Source: Chlorocebus sabaeus
Taxonomy: Eukaryota; Chordata; Mammalia; Primates; Cercopithecidae
Reading direction: 5' to 3'
NCBI RefSeq assembly: GCF_047675955.1
Contig: NC_132929.1
Coordinates: forward strand, 31,860,421-31,924,420
DNA: 64,000 bases
Part shown: positions 11,756-23,814 of the stretch, piece after piece
Layout: each line of letters starts with the position of its first letter
Position numbering within the stretch: the stretch's first letter is position 1
Notes under the pieces: model-generated
Told to the model about the DNA's origin: nothing
The model's input: the letters and a program-made list of their open reading frames with translations, nothing else
Databases searched by the model: none
Position numbers and translations under genes: made by a program

Positions 11756-11763
11756 GTTTAAGC

Positions 11764-12204
11764 CCTCAGATAATTGAATATTATTATGAAATATTTGAAA
11801 AATATAATTTCAAATAATTGAAAAATATAAGAAATCTACATTATCTACCCTGTGAAGTAATTTTGTAATATTTTTGTACCTTATAAACGGTCTTTGACCT
11901 GGGATTTAGTAATGAGAATTGGTATGGGTGACTGCTTTCACTCAGTTCTCATGGTTATTATTATGCTTTATAGCTCTACCCAAATATAGCATCCATTCCT
12001 AAGATCTGCAGTTTGAGGACCTTGATTCATCCAGGGATGATTAGATTATATTGGTTCATGCTAATCAAATTCACAAGATACTGTTTTCATGAATCAGAAC
12101 ATCAAATTCTTCATTTATAACTTTCTCATTTCTACCCTGAGTGGAGAATACCTACCTCTTAAATGTTGATGTTCTCTCATTCTAAATGCTTCTTTCAAAT
12201 AAAA
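11764..12204. other. Unclassified AT-rich sequence
   Basis: No gene or repeat recognised. The first 80 bases are tandem-like, with gaaaaatataa repeated near 11795 and 11819. Confidence 0.45.
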
Positions 12205-13440
12205 AAGATTTTACTAACCCTTCTTGTTTAACATAGGTGAAAAACTTCTAAACAAACTGTGAGAAAAAGAAAGCAACAATATGTATTTTTAATCCACCAG
12301 AACCGAAGGGATTTTATTCTAGGCATGTAATCAAGATGCTGTAATAGGAAATATTTTTCTATTTGTAGAAAATTATTTATATTTCTTAATATAAATAAGT
12401 CACTTAAAACATCACAATCATCTCAACAGATGCCAAAAGGATATTTAATAAAATCAAAGTCATTCCTAATATATTCTCTGCAAGAAGAGAAGTAAACAGT
12501 CACCTTCTTAACATGGTAAAGAGTACTTGTTTCAAACCCCCAGTAGATAACATATTTTAAAGTGAGACCCAAATGGCATATTCATCAAAAGTAGACATAA
12601 TACTAGGGTGTCTACCATCACCATTATTACTTAATATTGCATAGGAAGTTCTGGTCAGTGCAATAAAGGTGAACCAGAAATAAACTCTTATTATTTGCAC
12701 ATTATATTCTTAGATATCAAGAAATCCCATTAGAATCTCCAAAACCCACTAAAATTACTATGATTTTTATTAAAACACTAAGTCCAAGAAAAATACATAT
12801 AGAAAGGCTTATGGGAAAAAATATCCTAAGCTATTAATAATACCTGAAGGGTGGTTTAGAGTTAGATAGTTGAAAGGGAGAAAAGTGGGACTGAAGTAGA
12901 TGTGGAAAATTCCTTAGCAAAGACCTAGGGGCCAGAGGAAGCACTTCCTTAATATTGCAAAGTGAAGGAAATTCAATATGCCTGTTAATTTGTATGAGAG
13001 TTGATACAATTCCAGACAAAACTTTGGTGGGATATTTTGGAACTGCGCTAGTTATTTTAAAGTTTATTCTGGATAAAGAAACTGCTACTATTATAAAAAG
13101 TGAGCTAAAAAAATAAATTTGAGGGCTGAATGTATAATATGATCCAATTTGTAAAAATAGAGGGGGAGAATAAACATATATTTTTATTTATAGTGTGTGC
13201 ATTGCGTGGTGTGTGTGTGTGTGTGTGTACATATACATATATATACAATTTCTGGAAAAATACAACAAAATGTTAACAATAGTCCCCAACGAGCAGAACT
13301 GAGAGTTCGAAGGGACACAGGGAAAGCTGTTTTCTTTTTGCCTTATATCCTTTATACTATTTGCATTATTTCTACGACCATGTTATCATGTTGTAAATTT
13401 TTTTAAGTTCTTTATATTGGTGTTTTAAAATGCATGCAAT
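12205..13440 (+). mobile_element. Old L1M (ORF2 RT region to 3'UTR), internally deleted
   Basis: Sense matches run in order: gggattttattctaggcatg (RT region), tcaacagatgccaaaagg, ctaccatcaccattattact, then a 3'UTR-like end with atgatccaatttgtaaaaat and caaaatgttaacaatag. Diverged and full of stops. Confidence 0.65.
13208..13246. repeat. (GT)n / (AT)n microsatellite
   Basis: About 22 bases of GT followed by an acatatacatatatata stretch, within the L1M 3'UTR. Confidence 0.95.
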
Positions 13441-14316
13441 CAATGAATAATCCTCACTAAAAATATTTCTAGAAGGAAAGCAACAAAATAATATCCTATC
13501 ATATGGTATTCAAAAATATCTACTAGATACTAAAGCATATTGTAACTGTGCAGTTATAAATACCTTTTATACCTTTTGGTGCAACAAAGCCCTGAAATAA
13601 ACTTGAATATAATATGAATCCAATGTACATAAAATATATTTAATCAATGGAACAGGACAGAGTTATTCAATAAATTATGTTGGAGAAATTGTTTAGCAAT
13701 TTGGGGGAAAAATCCTGTAGATTCTCACTTCACAACTAGCATCAAAATAAATTCCAGATGGTTGGAGTTAAATATCTAGAAACAAATCAAAACATAGGAA
13801 AAATAAAAGTTAATATTTATCAAGTTTTTAGGAGACAGCCAAAAAGTAATGAAAAAAATAAATATTTAACTGTGTGAATATGTAAAACTTCTATTTATCC
13901 CCTTCCAAAAAAAAAAAAAAACCACAGTTAAAATTAAGGGACAAACATAAACCTGGAAGAAAAAATATCACAATTAATTTGGTAACGCTGATATAAATTT
14001 GCTAAAACACTAAGACTTAAATTGATATACAAAGGGATGAATTCACAGAAAAGAAAATATGTCTCCAGCAAATATGGAAAATATCTAACCTCACAGTAAT
14101 CAGAAAACTGCAAATTAAGGCAACTTTCTATTTTTCACCTATGACTTACACAGATTTTTAACAATCAATAATGCAATTTCTAATATTATTAATGAGACTT
14201 CATTCATTGCTGGTGGAAATGTAAATCAATACAAATCTTTTAGAAGACATTTTGGCAATGTGTCAAGTGCCCTAAAAATGTTTATGTCTTTTGATGTAGT
14301 AATTACTCTTCTTCTG

Positions 14317-14988
14317 TTTTTTTTTTTTTTTTTTTTTTTTGTGTTGTAATTATCATCTATTTTTTTTGTATTTATCATCTCTCTCGACTTTGGAGAGATG
14401 AACAGGCAGAAGACCCAGCATGGAAGCTTGGAGCGCAAACTTGGGATTCCAAAATGGGGTAGAGGCAATATATGTTAGGATCTTGGCAGCAGCCAAAATG
14501 GACTATTCTGTGGCCAACGAAGTCATCGGCAGGGACCTTGAGGCTGGGGTACAGGATGAGCTGGAATGAGGGGACTCGTTGACCCGTGTACACCAGGCCG
14601 ATCGGGTGAGCAGCACTGGGCAATCTGGGTAGTGTGTCTGCGTTTCTCAGGCTGACTCTGGTGGTAACCTCACCCTCTGGTACTGGCGGTTGTGGAGGTT
14701 CTTGTTTTTGATGAATAGGCTTGCTTTTGGCTTTCTTGAGTTTTGCTCTGCGATTCTTGAACCAGACCTGCAGTACTGTTGGGTGTATGTCTATTTTCGA
14801 GGCCATTTCTTTCTGAAGGCTGGGGTTTGGGTATGGGTTCTCATTGAACAAGATGTTCAGATCTTCCAGTTGCTTCTTAGTGAACATGGTTCGTTTCCTG
14901 TGTGAACGCGTCTGGTCCTTGCCTTTACGAAGATCTTCTGAGCCTGGCATGTTTCAATCCAGATGTGCGCCTGGGTTCAGGTCCAGGG
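14317..14988 (-). mobile_element. DPRX: Processed (retrotransposed) copy of a DPRX-type mRNA
   Basis: The unit reads on the minus strand as about 38 nt of 5' leader, a complete coding frame, roughly 34 nt of 3' sequence and a poly(A) tract of about 24 (T run at 14317-14340). Intron absence and the A tail identify an L1-mediated retrocopy. The short 3'UTR has an AATACA-like hexamer just after the stop and an A8 run, but no canonical AATAAA. Possible degenerate target duplications are taattactcttcttct before the tract and taatttccttaactct near 15130; if real, they enclose the Alu monomer as well. Confidence 0.88.
14375..14950 (-). pseudogene. DPRX: DPRX-like divergent paired-related homeobox retrocopy, intact 191-aa frame
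   Basis: The frame runs from an ATG at 14950 to TGA at 14375-14377 with no stop or frameshift: 191 residues, which I believe equals the length of the DPRX protein. Residues 1-15 are a basic leader (MPGSEDLRKG...). Residues 16-75 form the homeodomain: helix 1 contains FTKKQLEDL, helix 3 is LQVWFKNRRAK. Trp63, Phe64, Asn66 and Arg68 occupy homeodomain positions 48, 49, 51 and 53. Lys65 is position 50, the bicoid/OTX-like specificity residue. Residues 80-191 are Pro/Ser-rich with the VPSFQLILYP and IYCLYPILESQVCAP segments that I associate with DPRX. PRD-class homeobox genes normally have an intron within the homeobox; here it is uninterrupted. DPRX belongs to the eutherian cleavage-stage homeobox group and is known for several processed pseudogenes. 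I call it a pseudogene by origin. Whether it is transcribed or constrained is open, and no promoter is visible. Family call firm; functionality unknown. Confidence 0.88.
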
Positions 14989-15128
14989 ATTTTTTTTTGT
15001 TTTTCTAAAGAGAGTCAGGATCTTGCTATGGGGCCCTGGCTGGCATTTGAACTACTGACCTCAAGTGATCCTCCTACCTCAGCCTTCCACAGTGCTAGGA
15101 TTACAGGCATGAGCCACAATGCCCAGCT
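14989..15128 (-). mobile_element. FLAM-like Alu monomer abutting the retrocopy
   Basis: Reverse-oriented Alu left monomer: the A-rich tail at 14989-15003 (ttttttttttgttttt on the + strand), the body with tgatcctcctacctcagcc, and the head ending gcccagct near 15127. Only one monomer is present. Its A tail directly joins the 5' leader of the retrocopy and it lacks its own target duplication there. Confidence 0.8.
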
Positions 15129-15430
15129 TAATTTCCTTAACTCTATCCTAAAGGAGTAATCCTAAATATTTTATTAAAACTTTGTGTATAAAAACTTAAT
15201 CAAAATATCCTTTCAAAGGATGTCCAGCAATAAGATACTGGCTAAGTAAACTATGATACTATCTGGAAAGAATATTATGTTACCATTTTATCAAGTGTAT
15301 GTGATAGCATGTAAAAATGCCTGTGTAATATAATATTAAGTAAAAATAAGGAATATAAATTATATTAAATAATATAATAATAATTATTATTATGTTAAAG
15401 AAGGAAATATATAGGAATAAGACTGGAAGG

Positions 15431-15690
15431 AAACATAATTGTTGACTAGTCTTGTAGACAAATCAAACTCATTTCTCTCTGCAAACGTGCCTCTTTACCA
15501 GTATTTCCAGTCCTACTTGATGGCCTTACTATCCACTATGCATCCTAAATTGCTGTAGCTATTTCACTTTCTAAATATATCTTTATTTTTTTCCCCCTCT
15601 ATCCTCACTGCCACTGGCTTTACCTTTTTTCCCAAGTTCTGATCTTCTCCAACAGGACTTAAGTAGTGCCCCCATTTGGTCTGTCTGTTT
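15431..15690. other. Unclassified sequence
   Basis: Pyrimidine-rich, no gene or repeat recognised. Confidence 0.4.
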
Positions 15691-16190
15691 TAACCATTTA
15701 TTTGTTATTGATTTCTAGCTTAATTTTACTGTGGCAAGAGAGTATTGGCTATATGATTTTAATCATGTTAGATTTGTTGAGACTTGCTTTATAGTTCAAT
15801 TTTGTATAATGTTCTGTCTTCACTTATACGTTATTGAATATTTTAATTCTATATTATAACTTTATCTCATAAGATGTTATTATATCTCTTTTAAATCATC
15901 ATTCATTTAAATTCAACCATATTCACTTTTTTTGCTCTTTATGCCTTTCGTATCTCACACCTTCTATGAGATTACTTTCCTTTGCCTGCAGTACATCCTC
16001 TAGAATTTTCGTTAGTGTGGGAGTGCTAGTTGCACTCTCTCGATTTTCATGTCTCTCAACATTTTTACTTTACCTTCACTCTCAAAAATATTTTCTTATG
16101 GTACATAGAATTCCAGGTTGGCAATTACTGCCTTTGAGAACAGTCAAAGATATCTCCTGGTGTTGCGGGAAACAGAGGAAGTAGATAATT
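15691..16190 (-). mobile_element. Old L1M/HAL1 fragment
   Basis: Antisense LINE text: gtggcaagagagtattgg, then cctctagaattttcgttag and aattccaggttggcaa, resembling the ORF1/ORF2 boundary region. Heavily diverged. Confidence 0.5.
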
Positions 16191-18204
16191 TGAGATAATC
16201 TCTACATCTCAAGATCCTTAACTTAATCACATCTGGGTACACACCTTATACCCTAAGGGTATAGCTTTTTGCACCACAATTTAATTTGGGAAAATCTTCT
16301 ACTAAACTCTCTCCTCCCGTTTGGGATTTGACTTCTATCTCCACCACCCTGCAAGTTTGCCAAAACCAAATTCAAGTTTTACAGGAATGACGGAGCCTTC
16401 AGGCCAAAAGTGGCTTTGATGTTGTAGCTTTTTTCTTTGGATTTCAGCCTTCCCTTGGATTTTGGCCTGCTAGTTCCTTAAAATCTTTTCAGTTCTCCAG
16501 TGCTCTTAAGGAAATTAAAACATATTTTATTCAGTATTTTTTGATGTTTTCGGTGTGAGCATTAGTTTAAATAAGTTGCCTGCCATGGCACAAAGTTAAA
16601 TCCCCAAATTCTTTGTAGTGACTACATTTTTATGTTTGGCAACGTAAAAAATTATAGGTGAAACCTCAGTATACTTGGAGAACAAACTAAATGACAAGGT
16701 AGTACATGATTATTACTACAAAATGAAAATAGTGGCAATTAGTTCCTGTGAGTTTAGAAGTAAATAAAATCACCATGGGTTGAAATAATTTGAAAAGTTT
16801 TGTGGCAGGAGTACAGTTTAAAGTGCAAGATAGGCCACTGGATTTTTATGAAATAGATTTTAAAATATTTGATTAATTTTTATGACTTCACCTTTATTCA
16901 GCTTCTGATAAAGTCTGTGTGTCTGGAAACTATTTTGAGATATGAATCTATGGTGTTTTCATCTCTGTATTTCCCCTCTCCTGTGATCATTACCTTAGAG
17001 GAGGTATGCAGATGAACAAAAAGCAGAAATAGTACACAATTCTTGGTTGTTGCATTCCAAAAGTGTAAGCCCTCAGGAAAACTTACATGGAAAGTTAAAA
17101 GAAAGGGAGATGTTTCCTAGGCATAAATGGTATGTTTCAAAAGAGACATGAAAGTACAAAGATCTACCTCAGACTAAAATAACAGCTTTTTAGACTGGGG
17201 ATAGGGGATGAAAATGAGATCTGTGGTGTCCAGAGATGAGGCATTGACGTATCATCTGGTGCCACTAGGGCAGCAGCAGAGAGAAAGAGAGCAACCAGAG
17301 AAAAATGACTCTTGGAATATCTAGGCAGACAAGACATAGGCAGTCTAAAAAAAGATCCCCAGGTACTAAACTGGCATAAAAGCAGCAGAGCACTTCTAGA
17401 ATTGTAGAGACCATTAGATATAGGAGAATAGACTTCAGTGAGAACTGTTTAAGTTCCCTTTCTTACCCTCGCACTGTGTAAGACACTGAAATTATAGTAC
17501 AACCCAAGAAGAAGAATATCCCCAAGAATGGCAGAGATCACTTTTCCTGTCAGCCCAGTGCAATGGGAGCTCAGGATTAGAAAGCTGAAATGTGGAAAAA
17601 TAAAGTGATATGTCTTAGCCAATCTTGTGACTGATGTTCAAATTACTGCATCTTTAGTTCTCACATTTTCCCCAAGTGCTTACTAGAAATTTCTAGTTGG
17701 GTTTTGCATGTAATTTGGCATATTTATAACTATTTCACTAATATTTCTACTGAGGCAGAGGCAGATGAGACAATTATTTATATAATCCCCTTCGTATAGT
17801 GCGGGGAGAAACTCAGGGATAGGGGAAATCCAATTTGAACAGAGTGGTTTTTACTGTTACTTAATGTCAGAATGCTTTGTAATGTAGCTTAGGAGGATGC
17901 TCTTTATTTGACACACTGGCCCAAGTTTTCAATCAATGAAATCAACGTTATGTCAATAGGAGAAATATGAATTTTTTATAGAAAGATTATGTTAAAGAAA
18001 ATTAAATTTCAAGGTGGATGGATGCTATAATAATTACTTAAATACTAGCCACAACTAGAGTAGAAACTTCCTACCATCATTCTTTCTCCCACTTTTTATG
18101 GGATCTGATATTTAACCCTACTTGCATGCTAACATCTTAGCCTGACATAGTTTCAGGGATGCTGGCAGAAGACACAAGACTCCTGGGTGAAAAGCAAAGA
18201 ACTT
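16191..18204. other. Unclassified intergenic block
   Basis: No gene or family recognised over 2 kb. It has few long open frames. The first 300 bases may extend the LINE on the left. Confidence 0.5.
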
Positions 18205-21200
18205 AACTTTTTAAAAAAATTTATTTATTTTAATAGACAAGTGAAAAAATATGTATATATACTTGTGGCATATAACATGATGTTTTAATATATGTATACA
18301 TCATACAATGGCCAAACAAAGCTATTTAATATCGTAGTACCTCATATACTTAATTTTTGTGGTGAGAACACTTCAAATATACTTAGCAATTTTCAAATAT
18401 ACAATATGTTGTTATTTGTAGATCTCTTAAACTTATTCTTCCTAACTGAAATTTTTTATCTTTTGACCAATATCTTCTCAATCTATATAACCCCATCAGC
18501 CTCATGTAGTGACCATTTTCTCTCTGTTTCTATAAGTTCAACTTCTAAAAGTTCTACATATAAATGAGATCATACAGTGTTTGTTCTTCTGTGCTTGGCT
18601 TATTTCACTTAACTTAATGTCCTCCGGGGCCATCCATGTTGTCACAAATGACAGGGTTTCCTTCCTTTTTAAGATTAAATAGTATTCCATTGTGTGTATA
18701 TATATATTTTCTTTATCCATCCGTTCATTGATAAACACTTAGGTAGATTCAATATTGTGGCAATTGTGAACATGACATGAACATGACAGTACAGATATCT
18801 CTTTGACATATTGATTTCATATCCTTTGGATACACGGTAGTGAGATTGCTAGATCATATGATAGTTGTATTTTTAATTTTTAAAGCAATCTCCGTACTAT
18901 TTTCCATAATGGTTGCACTAATTCATAGTCTCACCAACAGTGACAGTGTACAAGGGTTCCCTTTCCTCCACATTCTTGCCCACACTTATCTTTTGTCCTT
19001 TTGATAATAACCATTCTAAGAAGTGTGAGGTGATATCTCATTGTGCTTTTAATTTGCATTTCTTTGATGATTTTTTTACTGGCTTTCTTTTTACTAGCTT
19101 TCACTAGAATTTTTTTTTACTAATTAGTTTTCTACTTTCACATGTTTTTTGGGTTACTAATAAGCATCTTTTTCTTTCAGCTTGAAGGACTCCTTTTAGC
19201 ATTTCTTAGAAGGCAGGTCTGGGGGTGATGAACTCCCTCAGGTTTTGTTTCTCTGGGGAAGTCTTTATCTCTGCTTTATTGCTGAAAGATACGTCTACCA
19301 GATACAGGATTTTTGGGAGTTTTTTCCCTTCAAAACTTTGAATATATTTTCTCACTCTCTCTTGGCCTGTAAGGTTTCTGCTGAGGAACCCATTGCTAGT
19401 CTTTTCAGAAATCCCTTGTATACAATTTGCTTCTTTTCTCTTGCTGCTTTCAGGATCCTTTCTTTGTCTTTGATTTTTGGCAGTTTGATTATAATGTCTT
19501 GGTGTAGTCTTGTTTGTATTGAATCTGATTGGAGACTTTTAACTTTCTGTACCTGCGTATGTATATATTTCCCCAGATTTGGAAAGCTTTCTGTTATTTC
19601 TTTAAATAAGCTCTCTACACTTTTGTCTCTCTCTTCTTCTTAACTCCTATAACTCTAATGTTTGCTTTTTTGATGCTATCCCATAAATCCTATAAGCTTT
19701 CTTCATTCCTTTTTATTCATTTCCCCCCTTACTGCATATTTTCAAATAACCTTTGTTTCAGTTCACCGATTCATTCTTTTGCTTAATTCTGCTGTTGATG
19801 TTCTCTATTGCTTTTGTCATTTCATTCATTGTATTTTCAACTCCAGAATTCTCCTCTGATTTTTAAAATATAATTTCAATCTCATTGTTTAATTTCTCAT
19901 TTTGGTCATTTATTGTTTCTCTGATTCTATTGAATTATTTCTCTGTATTTTCTCGAGGTTTTCTGATCTTCCTTTAAACAATTATTTTGAATTCTTTGTC
20001 AGATAGCTTGTATATCTCCATTTCTTTGGAGTCAGCTACTGGGAGATTGTTGTGTGCTTTTGGTGTTAGGTCTTGTTTTTTCATGTTTCTTATTGTTTTA
20101 TGTTGATGTCTGTTCACTTGGTGGAGCAGTCACCTCTTTCAGACTCTATAAGTTAGTTTTGCTGTGGAAAGATCTTCCCCTACAAGAAGGGGGAATATAA
20201 AGGCACTTGCTGGGTAGGGTGTGGCAGTTCTGGCACCATTGAGGGTTCCAAATGTATAGTGTCTGTGTAGCTCTGTCAGCTGAGGGTTGTGTTGATGAAG
20301 ATTGCAGGAATCCTTAGCAGCTAACACTGTGGCTATTCACAGTGGCAGTGAGGGTTGCTCAGTTCTTAAGTAGTAATTAATGGCTGCTAAGGTTCTCCTG
20401 GTTTCTTTTTCTCTCATAGGGGAAGTTGTGGCTGAGGAGGTTTCTCTTGGCACTGGGTCTCATGTGTGGGCTCACTTGCAGTGGCAGTGGCACTGGTGTC
20501 TGATGAGTGACCCCTATAGAGTAGTCATGGAGCTGAGACCTGAAGCACAGACATGCATGGACTGCAGCTCTGGGATCTAGGGTGATAATGGCATTGGTGC
20601 CCAGGGAGCAGGCACCCCTGCCACCTCACTGGTAACAGAATGTGAGGCACAGATGGTTGTAAAGCAGCTGAGGAGCCAATAATGGGAGCACAGCCATGCT
20701 CAGAGTTACAGAGGCTTTGGCCTCAGGCTGATGTCTAGCTCTCTATGGTAGCTGAGCCAGTTCTGGAGTGTGGCCATGGGAAGCAAGGGCTTGGCTCTGG
20801 AGTGTGAATTAGCTAACTATTGCAGTGTCTCTGGTGTCTGAGATGTGGGCAGACTTGATACAGCCACGGTGCCTGGCTCTGGAGAGTGGGTGCACATGGA
20901 GCTGCTATGCCTCTAGGATCAGAGCACACCTGGGTTCAGGAAAGGTATCAACTTTTATCCCAATGTAGTTCAAAAACAGTTGCTTCTTGTGTGTCTGTTG
21001 GGGGGTGGAGGGGGTGCAGGGAGGGTCATGTACTCACATCTCCCTCTCTCAGGTTCCTCTGTGGAATGGCTGTTGATTACCTCAGTGGCAAGAGATGCCG
21101 GTGTCTTCTGTAGAACAGACTGTTAGGGATTATGGTGATTGTTGCCGCATGGCTGATACCAATAGCCTCTACCTTTCTTTTTTGCTCCTAGCCATCTCTT

Positions 21201-21715
21201 GGTGTCTCAGGTATGTTGATTTCATCAGCAAGCCCTGCTCCCCAATTTTTTTGAATACAGGTCTTGCTCTGTCACCCAGGCTGAAGTATAGTGGTGCAAT
21301 CATGGCTCACTGCAACCTTGACCTCCTAGGCTCAAACAGCCCTCTTACTTCAGCCTCCCAGGTTGCTGGGACTATAGGCATACACCACAATCAATACCAG
21401 CCAATTTTTTAAATGTTTTATAGAGATGGGTTCTTACTATGTTGCCCAGGGTGGTCTTAAACTCCTGGGCTCAGGTGATACCCCCACCTTAGCCTCCCAA
21501 AGTGCTGGAATTACAGACGTGAGCCACTACACCTAGCAACCATCAATCATTTCTATGTGGTTATTCTCCATTTTTTTTCTTTTTCTTGCTGCAGATTCTT
21601 TAATAGGCTCTTGAGCCCTCTCTGGGCTATTTTGGTTTGTGACTAGCTGTCATTATTTTTTTGTGGGAGAATGAAGGCCTGTATCTTCTACTCTGCCATC
21701 TTGGTTGACAGAGGA
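18205..21715 (-). mobile_element. L1MA/L1PB-type LINE lacking most of ORF2
   Basis: On the minus strand the order is 5'UTR (from caagatggcag near 21705), ORF1 (about 20020 down to 19180), a short junction near 19070-19150, then only the last ~0.5 kb of ORF2 and the 3'UTR ending near 18205. Some 3-4 kb of ORF2, including endonuclease and reverse transcriptase, is absent. At the junction the short imperfect repeat ttttactggctttc / ttttactagctttc is seen. The AluJ at 21247-21538 is nested in the 5'UTR. Confidence 0.75.
21247..21538 (-). mobile_element. AluJ-type
   Basis: Antisense dimeric Alu with J-like features (cctgggctcaggtgat, cctaggctcaaacagcc). The T-rich end is near 21247 (aattttttt) and the head end is at ccacacctag-like text, 21537. 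Strongly diverged. Confidence 0.85.
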
Positions 21716-22171
21716 CATTTTGGTCATGGCAGAGCAGACAGCATACGCTTTTATGTTTCCCTTTATCACCTGGTTTCCATGGGGGATGATATGAAGGTGA
21801 GATCAGGTAGATTTTGCACATGTGGTGAATGTAAACCAAGTCTCAGTTGAAATATAAGGAGAAGTAAAGCTTCTGATAAGTAAGGAAATGATCCTGATGC
21901 ACCTAGATGTTTTAGATTAATTTAGTTATTCATTGATACAGATTGTAATGTAGATTGAGACCCTTTTCTAAATACATATGTGAAAGATCTAGATCAGAGA
22001 TGTTGCAAGTCTGAGTAGGAGAAAAAGGGATGCTATTAACCTACATTATGACCATAGGATGGATTTGAAACTGAAGGACCAGCGATGCTTGTTTTCACTT
22101 TGGATGGTTGAGAGGATCATTTACACTACTTTGGGGAGACTTATTACTTGGTGGCAAGTTGGTAACATAAG
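21716..22171. other. Unclassified sequence
   Basis: No gene or repeat recognised. Confidence 0.45.
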
Positions 22172-22500
22172 ACAACTTCCTCCCCCCTATTTATTATATT
22201 TGTTTATATTTTTAATTGACAAAAATTGTATATATTTCTGGTATACAGCATGATGTTTTGATATATGTATACATTATGGAATGGTTAAATCAACCTAATT
22301 AACACATGGATTGCCTCACATACTTAGCATTTCTTTGTGGTAAGAACACTTAAAGCCTACTCTCTTAGCAATATTGTTATTAACTCTAGTCACCAAGATG
22401 TCCAATAGATCTCTCTTGAACTTATATCTCTTGTCTAACTGAAATTTTGTATCCTTTAACCAACATCTCTCCAATTTCCCCACTCCCCCCAACTTCTACA
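22172..22500 (-). mobile_element. L1MA-type 3'UTR fragment
   Basis: Antisense L1 3' end: atttttaattgacaaaaatt, then tatacagcatgatgttttga and tttgtggtaagaacac. The same 3'UTR type is seen at 18225-18400. 5'-truncated after about 330 bp. Confidence 0.8.
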
Positions 22501-23797
22501 TTTGAAAGAGCAAAGATTCTTTCTGACTGTGATTTTCTTGGGTATGGGTATGTCTTTGTTTTTGATGGTGCTTCAGCCAGTTCTACTCTCAGAGGGCTCA
22601 TGGAGCATTTAATTTACTAATATGAGATCCCCCATAACGTGTCCTATAACAAAGGACCCACTTCATAGCAAAGGAGATGAAGCAATTGGCACATGACTGT
22701 GGCATCCTTTAGTCCTATCACATAACAGCACAACCCAGAGCTGTTAGCTTGCTAATGTGGTGCCATGGCTTCAAGATGCTTCAGCTGAGGTGCTAGCATG
22801 GAAATGACTTCCATCTGAGAAAGGAGCACTATTCTTCATAATGCTGTATACATGTCAAAGTGATGATTATTATATGGTGCTATGTTCCCCATGGGTTCAG
22901 GAATGAAGGGGCAGAAATAGTATCCTCACGCAGCATCATGTTCTTCGAGATTTAGGATCTGTGGGTCTACAGGTCTGTATTTCCAGAGGTGGCGTCCTCT
23001 TACCGAGGAACATAGAGTACCTATAAACTTAAAGCTATAGCTGCTTCCTGGTTACTTTGGGCTTCTTGTTCCTCTGTGGCAGTTGGAAGGCAGAGAGAGT
23101 AATGAACACACTGGCAGAGAGCATCATGAAGAGGAAGGACTATTGATATATATAGGGGAAGGAAGAAATGGTTTTGGTGTTCAGGTGATCCACTAGGGCA
23201 TCTCTTAGTGTTTCTATGCCTGATTTTAATAGTATACAGGCAAAAATAGCAACTACAGCCTGGGAAGGGCCTTAGATCTTTTGGCAACGAGGGTCTGAGC
23301 TACTCTACCGGGGAAAACCTAGGCCACTGGAAATGTTTGTCAATGGGGAGGGGAATCTAGAATGGGTGGTGGAAGAAGGAGATGTCCCTATCTCTGAGCT
23401 GCTGCCAATGTGGCTGATATTAACTCACAGCCATACCCAACTCTGGAAAAATGCTTTGGGCCACTAGAAGCTGCCTGACCTAGAAATGCCTGAGAAGTAA
23501 TCCACTATTCCTGACATACAAGCAGTGGTGGCCGATACCCAATAGCTGACTGATATGGTGGTACTAAGCCCCTTGCCTCAAGGTGGGTCAATTTTGAGGT
23601 GTAGTCATGCCAAGATCTTCCTGTAGGATCAGACTGTGGCTACATCTCAACTTTTCAAACTCATTTTTCTGCTTAGTTTCTTTCCCTGTGCTATCCTGCT
23701 TCCCTCATATCCTGTTAGCTTTCTTCTGAGAATACCCCTTCAATAAGTCATTTGCACAAGAATCCTGTCTCAAGTTGTACTTCTAAGCGATCATGAC
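22501..23797. other. Unclassified, possibly ERV-derived
   Basis: No gene is visible. GC content is higher than its neighbours. The end (ccttcaataagtcatttgc near 23740, a polyadenylation-like context) reminds me of ERV/LTR sequence, but I cannot place a family. The minus-strand 88-codon frame at 23021-23287 has no signature. Confidence 0.3.
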
Positions 23798-23814
23798 AAA
23801 GACATTTCCTTCTT

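Larger units (their letters stand above)
13450..15430 (+). mobile_element. Second old L1M, host of the homeobox retrocopy
   Basis: Sense ORF2 3' part (gctggtggaaatgtaaatca, then gtagtaattactcttc near 14298) continues after the insertion with aactctatcctaaaggagtaatcctaaat near 15139. In L1 consensus these two texts are contiguous (the 'ccagtaattccacttctagg...tatcctaaggaaataat' region). The interruption at 14317 to about 15128 is therefore a later insertion. The 3' part fades near 15430. Confidence 0.7.

Noticed and set aside
14690..15159. Plus-strand frames opposite the homeobox retrocopy
   Set aside because: Shadows of the real minus-strand frame and of the FLAM monomer; no own signal.
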